Shown one piece after another: positions 51,904-62,955 of a stretch of 64,000 nt of DNA. Source of the DNA: Sphingobium sp. HWE2-09 (GTDB lineage Bacteria; Pseudomonadota; Alphaproteobacteria; Sphingomonadales; Sphingomonadaceae); assembly GCF_035989265.1 (NCBI RefSeq), contig NZ_JAYKZX010000003.1, positions 310,001 to 374,000 of the forward strand. Reading direction: 5' to 3'. Made by a program: the position numbers and the translations under genes. Within the stretch, counting starts at the first letter, position 1. Every line of letters begins with the position of its first letter. The notes beneath the pieces are model-generated. The model ran no database searches, was not told where the DNA came from, and saw only the letters and a program-made list of their open reading frames with translations.

Positions 51904-53223
51904 ATGAATGGTGATCCCTTGCCCACCCGGCCGCTACCCGCCCGATCGCTGGCCGTCGCCGCGCTCTCCACCATCGTGGAATGGTATGATTTCACGCTCT
52001 ATCTCTATTTCGCGACCGTGCTGTCGCGTATTTTCTTCGGCGGCGGCGCGGTGGGGCTGGGCGATGCGCTGGCGGGATTTGCGCTTGCCTATCTGATGCG
52101 GCCGGTGGGCGCGATCGTCTTCGGGCATATCGGCGATCGCTATGGGCGGCGGCTGACCATGTTGCTGTCGATGGGGATGATGACGGCGGCGATGCTGGCG
52201 ACCGCGATGCTGCCCACCCATGCGCAGGTCGGCCCGGCGGCGGGATGGATGATGGTCGGCCTGCGCTGCCTGATGGCCTTCTCCGTCGGGGGCGAATATA
52301 CCGGCGTCGTCGCCTATCTGCTGGAGGGCGCGCGGGCGGAGCGGCGCGGGTTCGTCACGTCGCTCGCCTCGGCCGCCAGCGAAGTCGGCGCACTGCTGGC
52401 GGCGGGCGTGTCCGCGATCACGGTCGCGTCGCTGGACCCACAGAGCCTGGGCGACTGGGGGTGGCGCATTCCCTTTTTCGTCGGCGCGGCGCTGGCGGGC
52501 ATCATCCTGCTGGCCCGCGCCACGATGGAGGAATCCCCCGAATTTCTGCGGCAGCAGGCGGCGGCGACCACGCCGACCAATCCACTGGCCTACAGCCTGC
52601 GCCACCATAAGGCGGCGATCGGACGGGGCTTTGCGATTTCGGCGCTGGGGTCGATCACCTATTATGTCGGCATCACCTATGTGCCGAGCTTCCTGTCCGC
52701 CATGGGCACGACCGGGGAAGCGGACGCACTGTGGCTCTCCACGCTGGCCGCCGCTGCGGTGATCCTCGTCACGCCGCTGACCGGCTTGCTGACCGACCGG
52801 ATCGGCCGCAAGCCGGTGCTGATCGCGCTGGCGCTGGGCGGGGCGATCCTGCCGATGCTGATGTTCCTGTTGATGCAGGGGGCGTTCGCCATGGCGCTGG
52901 CAGGCGCGGTGGTGCTGGCTTGCCTGGGCGGGGCGGTGAGCGCGGTCGGTGCAGTGACCACGGCGGAACAGTTTCCGGGCGAGGGACGGCTCAGCGGCCT
53001 GGCGTTCGGTGCGACCAGCGCGACGGCCTTGTTCGGCGGCCTGACGCCTTGGCTGGCGCATTGGCTGATCGAAAGGAGCGGCTGGGCGCCCGCGCCGGGC
53101 GCGATGATCGCCGTGGTGGCGCTGGGCGTGTTGCCGGTGCTGGCGATGCTGCCGGAGACGGCACCGCGCATATTGGGGAAACGCAAAACGGCCGACCCGT
53201 CGCCGGATCGGCCGTCTTCGTAA
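51904..53223 (+). CDS. MFS transporter, metabolite:H+ symporter (MHS) family
   Basis: 439 residues, twelve predicted helices. The start helix STIVEWYDFTLYLYFATVLS (EWYDF) is the MHS signature shared with ProP, KgtP and ShiA-like carriers, followed by the A-motif FGHIGDRYGRRLTMLLS and the second-half copy LTDRIGRKPVLIALAL. Substrates of the family are small organic acids or osmolytes; none is indicated here. The gene stands alone and its 3' end overlaps the terminator of the opposite ahpF gene. Confidence 0.9.
   Translation: MNGDPLPTRPLPARSLAVAALSTIVEWYDFTLYLYFATVLSRIFFGGGAVGLGDALAGFALAYLMRPVGAIVFGHIGDRYGRRLTMLLSMGMMTAAMLATAMLPTHAQVGPAAGWMMVGLRCLMAFSVGGEYTGVVAYLLEGARAERRGFVTSLASAASEVGALLAAGVSAITVASLDPQSLGDWGWRIPFFVGAALAGIILLARATMEESPEFLRQQAAATTPTNPLAYSLRHHKAAIGRGFAISALGSITYYVGITYVPSFLSAMGTTGEADALWLSTLAAAAVILVTPLTGLLTDRIGRKPVLIALALGGAILPMLMFLLMQGAFAMALAGAVVLACLGGAVSAVGAVTTAEQFPGEGRLSGLAFGATSATALFGGLTPWLAHWLIERSGWAPAPGAMIAVVALGVLPVLAMLPETAPRILGKRKTADPSPDRPSS
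53188..53215 (-). terminator. Intrinsic terminator of ahpF
   Basis: On the minus strand ACGGCCGA/TCGGCCGT form an 8-bp stem around a 12-base loop, followed by TTTTGCGTTT. It is 28 bases past the ahpF stop and lies inside the 3' end of the convergent MFS gene. Confidence 0.7.
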
Positions 53224-53242
53224 ACCCCGCTCAGGGTTGTTC

Positions 53243-54823
53243 TTATGCCGCCTGCGCCGCTTCCTCGCTCGCCGGCAATCGGATCAGATAATCGAACGCC
53301 GACAACCCGGCCGTAGAACCCGCGCCCATCGCGATCACGATCTGCTTATAGGGCACGGTCGTGCAGTCGCCCGCCGCGAAGATGCCCGGCTGGCTGGTTT
53401 CGCCGCGCGCGTCGATCTCGATCTCGCCACGGGGCGACAAAGCGATCGCGTCCTTCAACCATTCGGTGTTGGGCACCAGGCCGATCTGGACGAAAATGCC
53501 CTCCAGTTCGACGTCATGTTCCGTCCCATGGTTGCGGTCCTTGTAAGACAGGCCGGTCACCCGCTCACCATTGCCGTCCACCTTGGTGGTGAGCGCCGAC
53601 GTGATGATCTTCACATTGGGCAGGCTGGCGAGTTTGCGCTGCAACACCGCGTCAGCGCGCAACTGGCTGTCATATTCGATCAGCGTCACATGGGCGACGA
53701 TACCGGCCAAATCGATCGCCGCTTCGACGCCGCTGTTGCCGCCGCCGATCACTGCCACGCGCTTGCCCTTGAACAGCGGGCCATCGCAATGCGGGCAATA
53801 GGCGACGCCCTTGTTGCGATATTCATCCTCGCCCGGCACGCCCATCTGCCGCCAGCGCGCGCCGGTGGACAGGATCAACGTGCGACCTTTGAGCGACGCG
53901 CCATTTTCCAGCACGACCTCATGATAGCCACCTTCTTGTCTGCTCGGGATCAGCTTCGCCGCCTTTTGCAGGTTCATGATCTCGACATCATAATCCTTCA
54001 CATGCGCTTCCAGCGCGGACGCCAGCTTCGGCCCTTCGGTGCGCGATACCGAAATGAAATTCTCGATATCCATCGTGTCCAGCACCTGCCCGCCGAAGCG
54101 TTCCGCCGCCACGCCGGTGCGGATGCCCTTGCGCGCCGCATAGATCGCCGCCGCAGCACCGGCAGGGCCGCCGCCGACGATCAGCACTTCGAATGGGTCT
54201 TGCGCCTTTATCTTTTCGGCGGCGCGGGCTTCCGCGCCGCTGTCGATCTTGGCGACGATCTGCTCCAGCTCCATGCGGCCCTGACCGAAGGGCTCGCCAT
54301 TCAGGAAGATAGTCGGCACGGCCATCACCTTGCGCGCGTCCACCTCGTCCTTGAACAGGCCGCCGTCGATCGCGACATGGCTGATCCGGGGATTGAGCAC
54401 GCTCATCAGGTTGAGCGCCTGCACCACGTCGGGGCAGTTCTGGCACGACAGCGAGAAATAGGTTTCGAATGCGAAGTCGCCGTCCAGATCCTTCACCTGC
54501 TGGATCAGATCCTGCGCCGCCTTGGACGGATGTCCGCCGACCTGCAGCAGCGCCAACACCAGCGAGGTAAACTCATGCCCCATCGGCAGACCCGCAAAGG
54601 TCACGCCGATGTCGGTGCCGACGCGGCGGATCATGAAGCTGGGCTTGCGCTTGTCGGAACCGCTTACGACCGACACCTTGTCGGACAGTTCGGCGATTTC
54701 GTTCAGCAATTCGCCCATTTCGCGCGACTTCGCGCCATCGTCCAGCGACGCCACCAGCTCGATCGGCTGGGTGATGTTCGCCATATAGGTCTTCAACTGA
54801 CCCTTGAGATTTGCGTCCAACAT
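53243..54823 (-). CDS. ahpF: Alkyl hydroperoxide reductase subunit F
   Basis: 526 residues. The N-terminal tandem thioredoxin-like domain holds SLSCQNCPD (CxxC near 129), and the thioredoxin-reductase-like part holds the FAD site [20 protein letters not shown], the NAD(P) site [13 protein letters not shown] and the redox CPHC in [12 protein letters not shown]. It uses NAD(P)H to reduce AhpC. It is downstream of ahpC on the same strand, separated by about 255 bp with a palindromic repeat, so the two may share a message with a processing hairpin. Confidence 0.96.
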   Translation of the reverse strand: MLDANLKGQLKTYMANITQPIELVASLDDGAKSREMGELLNEIAELSDKVSVVSGSDKRKPSFMIRRVGTDIGVTFAGLPMGHEFTSLVLALLQVGGHPSKAAQDLIQQVKDLDGDFAFETYFSLSCQNCPDVVQALNLMSVLNPRISHVAIDGGLFKDEVDARKVMAVPTIFLNGEPFGQGRMELEQIVAKIDSGAEARAAEKIKAQDPFEVLIVGGGPAGAAAAIYAARKGIRTGVAAERFGGQVLDTMDIENFISVSRTEGPKLASALEAHVKDYDVEIMNLQKAAKLIPSRQEGGYHEVVLENGASLKGRTLILSTGARWRQMGVPGEDEYRNKGVAYCPHCDGPLFKGKRVAVIGGGNSGVEAAIDLAGIVAHVTLIEYDSQLRADAVLQRKLASLPNVKIITSALTTKVDGNGERVTGLSYKDRNHGTEHDVELEGIFVQIGLVPNTEWLKDAIALSPRGEIEIDARGETSQPGIFAAGDCTTVPYKQIVIAMGAGSTAGLSAFDYLIRLPASEEAAQAA

Positions 54824-54932
54824 CTTTGTGCGTCTCCGTGGGGCGCGCCGATTGCAGGCGCGGCTTTGCTATCGCCGGATGGTGCGACCCGAAGGTCCGG
54901 CATGATGGGAAATATCATGATCTTGGTTCAGC

Positions 54933-54998
54933 GCGCTCCCGCAAAGGCGGGAGCCCAATTGAAGCGTCCGAACCAGCTCCCGCCTTCGTGGGAGCACG
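54933..54998. repeat. Palindromic repeat between ahpC and ahpF
   Basis: Two hairpins, GCTCCCGC-AAAG-GCGGGAGC and GCTCCCGCCTTCGTGGGAGC, facing each other across about 19 bases and also complementary to one another. It is the same general type as the element at 59172-59254 (shared GCTCCCGC/GCGGGAGC core). Confidence 0.75.
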
Positions 54999-55078
54999 CT
55001 CTTTCAAAAAAAGCCCGCCGGGCCGGGGAGGGGAGAGAAGCCTCGACCCAGCCCGACGGGTGCCCTTGCAGGACTTGC

Positions 55079-55642
55079 TTAGATCTTGCCGACCAGGTCG
55101 AGCGACGGCGCCAGGGTGGCTTCGCCTTCTTCCCACTTGGCGGGGCAGACTTCGCCCGGATGGCTGGTCCAATATTGCAGCGCCTTCACCTTGCGGAGCA
55201 GTTCGGCCGCGTTGCGACCCACGCCCTCGGGGGTGATTTCGACCAGCTGGATCACGCCTTCGGGATCGAGCACGAAGGTGCCGCGATCGGCCAGGCCTAC
55301 GCCTTCACGCAGCACGTCGAACTGGTTGGCGAGCGCATGGTTCTGGTCGCCGACCATATAATAGTTGATCTTGCCGATCGCAGGCGACGTGTCGTGCCAG
55401 GCCTTGTGGCTGAAATGCGTGTCGGTCGACACCGAATAGACTTCCACGCCCATGCCCTGCAGGGTCGGGTAGATGTCGGCCAGATCTTCCAGTTCGGTCG
55501 GGCAGACGAAGGTGAAGTCGGCGGGATAGAAGAAGAAGACGGCCCATTTGCCCTTCACGTCGGCATCGGTGATGTCGACGAATTTGCCTTCCTTATAGGC
55601 GGTGGCCGAAAAAGGCTTCAGGGGGGTGTTGATGAGAGCCAT
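55079..55642 (-). CDS. ahpC: Alkyl hydroperoxide reductase subunit C (peroxiredoxin)
   Basis: 187 residues, 2-Cys peroxiredoxin of the AhpC/Prx1 type. The peroxidatic Cys47 lies in PADFTFVCPTELEDL, the resolving Cys near 166 in HPGEVCPAKW. It reduces hydrogen peroxide and organic hydroperoxides in the cytoplasm, recycled by AhpF. The start MALINTPLKPF is preferred; the 15 upstream codons are not conserved-looking. Confidence 0.96.
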   Translation of the reverse strand: MALINTPLKPFSATAYKEGKFVDITDADVKGKWAVFFFYPADFTFVCPTELEDLADIYPTLQGMGVEVYSVSTDTHFSHKAWHDTSPAIGKINYYMVGDQNHALANQFDVLREGVGLADRGTFVLDPEGVIQLVEITPEGVGRNAAELLRKVKALQYWTSHPGEVCPAKWEEGEATLAPSLDLVGKI

Positions 55643-55783
55643 AGGCTGTCCAGATCCTTGTTTAGGGGTTGCTGTTGCCCGACCCATGTAGGGATGCGAC
55701 CGAGTTGAGGGAAATTGGTTTTCTAAGATGGCTTAAGTGACAAAAACGATCACAGCCGATCGCATTGATCGACCGCATCGTCT

Positions 55784-56428
55784 TTATCGCCCCAGCACCA
55801 ACGTCACCGCATTGCCAACCATCGCCTGCGCTTCCTCTGGCGAGAAAGCCGACCGGTCGAGGCAGAGTTCGAGCCACAGTCCATCAACCAATGCCGTCAG
55901 GCTGATCGCGGCGATCCGCGCCTGATCGTCGGTCATGCCGGGCGACGCCGCGCGCAGCAGCGATTCGAGTTGCGCCCGCGTGCCGCCATAGACATCCGCA
56001 TGGATGGCCCCGACCTTGGGGTCGGACTTGACCAGGCTCCAGAAAGCGATCCAGGTCGCCAGCAGGTCCGGGTCCAGCACCGGCGCCAGGAAATTGGCCT
56101 GCAGGCACGCGCGCAGCCGGTCGCGCGGATCGTCGCCCGCCGCCGCCACCGCCGCGTCCAGCGCGGCCGACACTTTCGCGCCGACGTCGACATAAGTCGC
56201 CAGGATCAGCGCATCGACGCCGTCGAAATAATGGGTGAGCAGGCCCGACGATACCCCGGCATAGGCGCAGATCGCGCGCACGGACGTACCGCCCACGCCC
56301 TTTTCCGCCAGGCACCGGGCCGTCGCGTCGATCAGCGCCTGCCGCCGCACATCGGCCGCCTCGCGCACGAAGCGCGCCCTTTGCCGGGCAGGCACGCTAT
56401 ATTGACCACTTCTCTCGTTCGTAATCAT
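55784..56428 (-). CDS. TetR-family regulator (BetI-like)
   Basis: 214 residues. N-terminal helix-turn-helix RRQALIDATARCLAEKGVGG with TSVRAICAYAGVSSGLLTHYF, the TetR signature; the ligand-binding part (DPDLLATWIAFWSLVKSDPK) is like the C-terminal domain of BetI-type repressors. No choline genes are nearby, so the effector is unknown. ATG 56428 has GGGGGA six bases upstream. It lies 141 bp upstream of ahpC on the same strand but need not control it. Confidence 0.85.
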   Translation of the reverse strand: MITNERSGQYSVPARQRARFVREAADVRRQALIDATARCLAEKGVGGTSVRAICAYAGVSSGLLTHYFDGVDALILATYVDVGAKVSAALDAAVAAAGDDPRDRLRACLQANFLAPVLDPDLLATWIAFWSLVKSDPKVGAIHADVYGGTRAQLESLLRAASPGMTDDQARIAAISLTALVDGLWLELCLDRSAFSPEEAQAMVGNAVTLVLGR

Positions 56429-56552
56429 CGTCAAATCCCCCCATCACCGTCTTTGATCCTAGACGGCGCGGCTGGCAAGTCGGCGTCTGTCTCAAACAGG
56501 GATCGAACCGCCGGGGTGAGGGGTTTGATCGACAGACGAAGGAGACAGATGG

Positions 56553-57014
56553 ATGATACGCGCCCTTTCCCCCTTGCTGATGTTGCCGCTGCTGCTGGCC
56601 GGTTGCGCCAAGGGCGGCGACGATAACCGAGCCGCTGCCAATAATGTCGCCAATGGCGCCACTGTCGAAACGATCGAAGATACGGACGCGGTGCCTGCCA
56701 GCAATGATACGGCCGACGCGCGGTTGCCGACCGACGACTGGGTGGGGCGCTGGACCGGGCCGGAAGGGCTGTTCCTGGATATTCAGCCTTCGCCCGATGG
56801 CAAGCCGGGCCATTATGCGCTGACCAACAAGGATAATCTGGACCGGCAGGGCGATTATAGCGGCGTGGCGGAAGGAACCACCATCCGCTTCACCCGCGAT
56901 GGCAAGGATCTGACGATCCAGCCCGGCAATGGCGACGCGACCGGGTTCAAATATCTGGCGGGCAAGCAGGACTGCCTGATCGTGGTCGCGGGGCAGGAGG
57001 GCTATTGCCGATAG
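56553..57014 (+). CDS. Small putative lipoprotein
   Basis: 153 residues. Lipobox LPLLLAGC gives a lipid-anchored Cys at about residue 18, followed by a low-complexity Asn/Ala/Asp linker. The body (WVGRWTGPEGLFLDIQPSPD, then HYALTNKDNLDRQGDYSGVA and IRFTRDGKDLTI) looks like a small beta-barrel of lipocalin-like form, as in lipoproteins that measure or bind hydrophobic molecules. I do not recognise a named family. Confidence 0.75.
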   Translation: MIRALSPLLMLPLLLAGCAKGGDDNRAAANNVANGATVETIEDTDAVPASNDTADARLPTDDWVGRWTGPEGLFLDIQPSPDGKPGHYALTNKDNLDRQGDYSGVAEGTTIRFTRDGKDLTIQPGNGDATGFKYLAGKQDCLIVVAGQEGYCR

Positions 57015-57078
57015 CCCCATGATCGCGTTCGGCGACGCCATGGGTGGTGCGCCGCGATAACCATGCTATGCGCGGCCC

Positions 57079-57399
57079 ATGCAGCATGTGAACACCTTGT
57101 CAGGAACCGTCGATGTCGACGGTCTGAAATATGAATGGGAATTGCGGCGAGAGCCGCAATGGAGCGACGTGGACGGGTGGCAGGGCATGACCGTCGCACT
57201 GCTGCAAAAGGATATGCAGCGCGGCGCGCTGCTGGAATTTCCCCCGCCCAAGCGTTTGGTAAAAGGGTTGAAACCCGGCCGCCTGCAAATCAACGACGCC
57301 ATCATCGCGCGCGGCGTCCGGTCCGCCTTGTCGGCGGGCTGGGATCCTGTATCGCGCGGCAAGCCGGTGGTGTTCGTGGTCGACGCCGAAGGCAATTAG
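57079..57399 (+). CDS. Conserved hypothetical protein
   Basis: 106 residues, no signal peptide or membrane helix. It begins MQHVNTLSGTVDVDGLKYEW and has a middle segment GRLQINDAIIARGVRSALSA followed by GWDPVSRGKPVVFVVDA. I recognise no family motif; similar small proteins occur in sphingomonads by impression only. Plausible coding by codon pattern; it converges on the arsR-type gene with 4 bp between stops. Confidence 0.6.
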   Translation: MQHVNTLSGTVDVDGLKYEWELRREPQWSDVDGWQGMTVALLQKDMQRGALLEFPPPKRLVKGLKPGRLQINDAIIARGVRSALSAGWDPVSRGKPVVFVVDAEGN

Positions 57400-57403
57400 G
57401 GCT

Positions 57404-57742
57404 TTAGCCGCCCAATCCCTCCAGTGCCGAAAAGCGCTGCGACCAGAGCGCGCCATGGACCGCCATCCACTGGATCACCGGCGCTAGTCCCTTTACCCGC
57501 GCGGCGTACCAGGTTTCGCGGCCGATGCGGCGGGCGGTCACCAAACCAGCCCGTTTCAGCTTGGCCATGTGGCGGGACACCATCGGTTGCGATACGCCCG
57601 ATTGCTGCGTCAAACTCTGCACATTCTGTTCCCCTTCCCGCACCAGCGTTTCAAGCAGGGCGCGGCGGGTGCCGTCGGACAAGGCCTTGAACAAGGCGTC
57701 GGTGGCGGCGTCGCGATCGATGGCGCGTGAATCATCTGTCAT
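57404..57742 (-). CDS. ArsR/SmtB-family winged-helix regulator
   Basis: 112 residues. ALFKALSDGTRRALLETLV is the ArsR start, and the recognition helix region is SLTQQSGVSQPMVSRHMAKL followed by RAGLVTARRIGRETWY. No metal-binding cysteines are visible, so it may be one of the non-metal members that sense by other means and often regulate a neighbouring SRPBCC protein, not seen here. Confidence 0.85.
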   Translation of the reverse strand: MTDDSRAIDRDAATDALFKALSDGTRRALLETLVREGEQNVQSLTQQSGVSQPMVSRHMAKLKRAGLVTARRIGRETWYAARVKGLAPVIQWMAVHGALWSQRFSALEGLGG

Positions 57743-57843
57743 CGTTAACGCATAACCATCGGGTTATGAATTGGTCAAGTTTCCCGCGACCAAATGCCCT
57801 ATCGATCGCGTTAACCAAAAAAAGTCGGGCAGGGCGGACCATA

Positions 57844-59160
<1,317 letters not shown>

Positions 59161-59171
59161 GAGATTGTGGT

Positions 59172-59254
59172 GCTCCCGCGCAGGCGGGAGCCTAGTTCCG
59201 CCCTATGTCTGACCCTGCACGGTCGGAACTGGACTCCTGCCTGCGCAGGAGTAC
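59172..59254. repeat. Palindromic repeat between ccrM and folP
   Basis: Two hairpins, GCTCCCGCGCAGGCGGGAGC (59172-59191) and ACTCCTGCCTGCGCAGGAGT (59233-59252), joined by AGTTCC and GGAACT inner arms (59195 and 59225). Together they make one long imperfect palindrome, similar in design to those at 48287 and 54933. Confidence 0.78.
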
Positions 59255-59299
59255 GGATCGCTTCAAAGGATGCGCGCTGGATTTACCAAAGGATAGTCG

Positions 59300-60432
59300 A
59301 TGCTACCCACCATCCCCCCCATGCCCGCCTCTACCTCAAGCCCACATGGTTCGTGCCGACGCCGATCGGCTTGCCGGACGGGTCGGTGGCGCGGATGGGC
59401 AATGGGCTGATCTGGTTCCAGGGCTATCAACTGACCGCGTTCGACGGCGCCCGCCGGATCGCGCGGGCGATCGTGCCGGTGGTCGATTTCAACGCCGCCA
59501 TCGCCGCCTTGCCCGATGCTCTCGCCGAACGGGCGCAGCGGCTGGCGGCGAATATCTCGATCCAGCGCGCGCCCTTGCAATTGGGCGACCGCACCATCCG
59601 CTTTGACGCGCCGCAGGTGATGGCGATCCTCAACGTCACGCCCGACAGCTTCTCCGACGGCGGCAAGCATGTCGGCGATCCGCAGGCGGCGGCCGACGCG
59701 GGCTTCGCCATGGCGGCGGCGGGCGCGGCGCTGATCGACGTGGGCGGCGAATCGACCCGGCCGCGCGCGCCCAAGGTCTGGGAAGGGGACGAGATCGCCC
59801 GGATCGCGCCGGTGATCGAACGGCTGGCGGCAGCGGGCGTGCCGGTCTCGGTCGACACGCGCAAGGCGGCGGTGATGGAAGCGGCGCTTGCCGCTGGCGC
59901 CAAAATCGTCAACGATGTCAGCGCCCTGGCCCATGATCCGCGCAGCCTGGAGGTGGTCGCGCGCGCGGGATGCCCGGTCATCCTGATGCACGCACCTTCG
60001 GCGGGCGATGATCCGCATGACCTTTCTGCGCTTGGGCCGGGCGGCTATGGCGATGTCGTCGCAGACGTGTTCGATCATCTCGAAACCCGGATCGCGGCCT
60101 GCGAGGCGGCGGGCATCGCGCGCGCCAACATCATGGTCGATCCGGGGCTGGGTTTCGGCAAGAGCCTGGCCGACAATCTGGCGCTGGTGAACGATCTGGC
60201 GACCTTTCAGGGACTGGGCGTGCCGTTGCTGTTCGCAGGCAGCCGCAAGCGCCTGATCGGCGCCCTGTCGAACGAAGCACCTGCCGCCGACCGGCTGGGC
60301 GGATCGATCGCACTGGCCTTCCGCGCCGCGCAGCAGGGCGCGCAGATGGTGCGGGTGCATGACGTCCGCGAAAGCGTGCAGGCGCTGCACTTGTGGCGCG
60401 GGCTGGCGGATGCGGGCCTGAGCGCGGTCTGA
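59300..60432 (+). CDS. folP: Dihydropteroate synthase, N-terminal frame apparently shifted
   Basis: About 377 residues. The core is clear: QVMAILNVTPDSFSDGGKHV (pterin site), DVGGESTRPRAPKV, VPVSVDTRKAAVM, KIVNDVSALA, DPGLGFGKSLADN and FAGSRKRLIG. It joins pteridine and p-aminobenzoate in folate synthesis. The N-terminal 100 residues (RLYLKPTWFVPTPIGLPDGS) are the sphingomonad extension. No start in frame has a ribosome site; ATG 59300 with AAGGA upstream comes into frame if one base is restored in the C7 run at 59314-59320. Sequence error is likely. Confidence 0.85.
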
Positions 60433-60583
60433 GGGCAGGGCCGGATCGAAGGGACGCGCATGCACGCTCGCATATCGCGTTGGCATCCCGCCAACCCCAG
60501 GCGCGCACCCTGTCCTACGCCCGCGCCGCCATGCTACACAAAGCGACCCGGCTCTTTCCCATCGTTCGCCCGCTCGCCCGCCA

Positions 60584-60618
60584 TGGACATAAAATGTCCA
60601 ACTTTTATACTAAAAAGT
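60584..60618. promoter_or_regulatory. Adjacent palindromes, candidate operator
   Basis: TGGACATAAAATGTCCA (7-bp arms, three-base centre) is followed directly by ACTTTT/AAAAGT arms around TATACTA (60601-60618). The AT-rich pair stands out, contains a TATACT like a -10 box, and lies in the 218-bp gap between folP and the lipoprotein gene. It looks like a repressor-controlled promoter, but no obvious gene follows on the plus strand. Confidence 0.4.
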
Positions 60619-60650
60619 CGAAACCCGCGGGAAATGTGCGAAGTTAAGCG

Positions 60651-61277
60651 TTATTGCGCCGCCGTTGCATTGCCAGCCTCGCCCTCGGGCACAGCGCCAT
60701 CCGCCGCCGCCTTCGGGTTGAACACGCGCAGGCTGGCAAGGGTCGTGTCGGCCATGGCCTTATATTGTTCGCTCAGCATTTCGGGATAGACGAAGGTCGC
60801 GGTCACGATCGATCCGTCAGTCTGTTTGAGCAGGCGGATCGCGACATTATTGCCCTCGCCGTCATTGGCGGTGCCGCGATATTCATTGTCGCCGATATAG
60901 TCGCCATCCACGCCCTCGGCGCTGTCGTTGACCGCCTCGACGATCTGCTGGAGCGTCTGGTCATTGTCGTTCTTCTGCCAGAAGACGCGCACGTCCGCGC
61001 CCGCGCCCGGGTCTTGATAGACCGCACCATCGGCGTTGCTGGCAGCCTTGTCGATGGCCCAGCCTTCGGGGAAGGTCACGGAAAAGCCGCGCGCCTGGTT
61101 CACATAATTGCGGCTGTCCACATCTTCCGCCGTGGCGTTGGCCAGCGCATTGGCGGCGGCGGCATTGGCCGCGGCGGCCAGTTCCTCCTGCGTGGGCAGG
61201 TCGGCCACGGGTTCGGACCGGCCACAGGCGGCAAGCAGAAGGAGGGGAAGGCTGACGGCGATGACGGCATGTTTCAT
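60651..61277 (-). CDS. Putative lipoprotein
   Basis: 208 residues. Lipobox LLLLAACG gives a lipidated Cys near residue 18, then an alanine/asparagine-rich helical linker. The folded part (RGFSVTFPEGWAIDKAASN, VRVFWQKNDNDQTLQQIVEA, SIVTATFVYPEMLSEQYKAM and LRVFNP) resembles PsbP/MOG1-like or DUF1795-like small domains. I cannot assign a function. It ends close to the sigma-54 regulator gene upstream on the same strand (82 bp). Confidence 0.7.
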   Translation of the reverse strand: MKHAVIAVSLPLLLLAACGRSEPVADLPTQEELAAAANAAAANALANATAEDVDSRNYVNQARGFSVTFPEGWAIDKAASNADGAVYQDPGAGADVRVFWQKNDNDQTLQQIVEAVNDSAEGVDGDYIGDNEYRGTANDGEGNNVAIRLLKQTDGSIVTATFVYPEMLSEQYKAMADTTLASLRVFNPKAAADGAVPEGEAGNATAAQ

Positions 61278-61359
61278 GGCGCAATCCAAAGCATAGCCGC
61301 GCGCATAATTCAACGGCGCAAGCGGCCGACCGTTCAGACTGCCTGCCCCGGTCGCCGGT

Positions 61360-62802
61360 TCAGGCAGCGCTGTCGATGCCCAGTTCCGCCAGTTTGCGGT
61401 ACAGGGTCGAGCGGCCGATGCCCAGCCTGCGCGCGACCTCCGTCATGCGGCCGCGATAATGGCCGATGGCAAGACGGATGACATCGGCTTCGATCTCCGC
61501 CAATTGCCGGACATGGCCGTCCCCTTCGAACAGGGTGATGCCCGCGCCGTCGCGATGCGGCTGGTTGACCGCGCGTGGCCGCAGCGCATGGACGGTGCCG
61601 CCCGCCTGGATTTGCGCGGCGATCTGCGGGAAATCCTGCGGCGTCAGCGCGTCGCCTTCGCACAATACGGCCGCGCGGAAGAGGGCGTTCTGCAACTGGC
61701 GGACATTGCCCGGCCAGCCATGCTGCATCAACAGCGCCAGCGCATCGTCGGTGACGCCCAGGCCGCGCAGTCCCGGCTGGGTCGCGATCCGCGCGAGCAG
61801 GTGGCGCGACAAAGCGGGAATATCGCCCATCCGTTCGCGTAAGGGCGGCACGGTCAGTTGTACGACATTCAGGCGGTAATAGAGATCCTCGCGGAAACGC
61901 CCCGCCTCGACCTCCTCGATCAGCCGCTTGTTGGTCGCGGCGATGACGCGGACATCGACATGGACCGGGCGACGCGCGCCGATCGGCTGGACTTCGCCAT
62001 CCTGCAACACGCGCAGCAGCTTGACCTGCGCGTCCAATGGCATTTCGCTCACTTCGTCCAGGAACAGCGTGCCCATGTCGGCGCTGGCGAATTTGCCGAC
62101 ATGCCGGTCGAACGCCCCGGTGAAGGCGCCGCGTTCATGGCCGAACAATTCCGATTCGACCAGGTTGGCGGGGATCGCGCCGCAATTGACCGTCACCATC
62201 GCCTGCTTGTGGCGGGGGGACGCGGCGTGGATGGCGCGTGCGATCACATCCTTGCCCACGCCGCTTTCGCCTTCGATCAGCACGGGCACGCGGGCGCGAG
62301 CGGCCTTCGCCGCGATGGCCAGCGCCGCGCGGAATTGCGGGGCGGAGCCGACGACATCCTCGAAGGAGAGGGGGGCGGTGATCTTTTCGGTGAGCGGGCG
62401 CAATTCGCCATGCGCCGCGCCTTCGCTGATCGTGGCGTTGAGCGCGGCGAGCAGCCGTTCCGGCGCGATCGGCTTGGACAGATAATCGGTCGCGCCCGCG
62501 CGCATCGCCTCCACGGCGATGGCGACATTATTGTGCGCGGTAAGGATCAGGATCGGCAGCGCCGGGCGACGGCTGCGAATCTCGCGGATCAGGCCGGACG
62601 GTTCATAATCGGGACTCCACTGGTCCAGGATGATGGCGTCAAGCTGCATCCCGTCCTGCGTGCCCAGCGTCGCGATCGCGGTTTCGCCGTCGGCGGCAAA
62701 GATGGTGCGCCACCCCGCACGCGCCCCCAATGCCGATACCAGCCGCCTTTGCGCCGGTTCGTCATCGATCAGCATCAACATCGGTACGCCGTCGCGCGCC
62801 AT
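61360..62802 (-). CDS. Sigma-54-dependent response regulator (NtrC/DctD type)
   Basis: 480 residues in three domains. The receiver has phospho-acceptor Asp in LDAIILDQWSPD and Lys in DYLSKPI. The AAA+ domain has Walker A GESGVGKD, the sigma-54 contact loop GAFTGA and Walker B GTLFLDEVSEMP. The C-terminal Fis-type helix-turn-helix is RLAIGHYRGRMTEVARRLGI and GRSTLYRKLAELGI. No histidine kinase gene lies beside it, so its partner is elsewhere. The target process is unknown. Confidence 0.94.
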   Translation of the reverse strand: MARDGVPMLMLIDDEPAQRRLVSALGARAGWRTIFAADGETAIATLGTQDGMQLDAIILDQWSPDYEPSGLIREIRSRRPALPILILTAHNNVAIAVEAMRAGATDYLSKPIAPERLLAALNATISEGAAHGELRPLTEKITAPLSFEDVVGSAPQFRAALAIAAKAARARVPVLIEGESGVGKDVIARAIHAASPRHKQAMVTVNCGAIPANLVESELFGHERGAFTGAFDRHVGKFASADMGTLFLDEVSEMPLDAQVKLLRVLQDGEVQPIGARRPVHVDVRVIAATNKRLIEEVEAGRFREDLYYRLNVVQLTVPPLRERMGDIPALSRHLLARIATQPGLRGLGVTDDALALLMQHGWPGNVRQLQNALFRAAVLCEGDALTPQDFPQIAAQIQAGGTVHALRPRAVNQPHRDGAGITLFEGDGHVRQLAEIEADVIRLAIGHYRGRMTEVARRLGIGRSTLYRKLAELGIDSAA

Positions 62803-62955
62803 CCAAACCCCTCATATGCAACCCGAAAGCCATGGTAAGCGCAGGGGGTAAAGGCGCGCTTAACTGCGAAGAATTTTCTTGCAGGCGGCGGGTTGAGGGC
62901 GCGGCCCCCAGACGATAAGAGGTGGGCCAACATCGTCAGGACAAGGGGACAGGAT

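Noticed and set aside
53237..55708. Very long open frame opposite ahpF and ahpC (823 codons)
   Set aside because: Mirrors two certain genes on the other strand, including their spacer; no motif or plausible start region.
59263..60486. 407-codon frame opposite folP
   Set aside because: Antisense shadow of folP with no recognisable domain.
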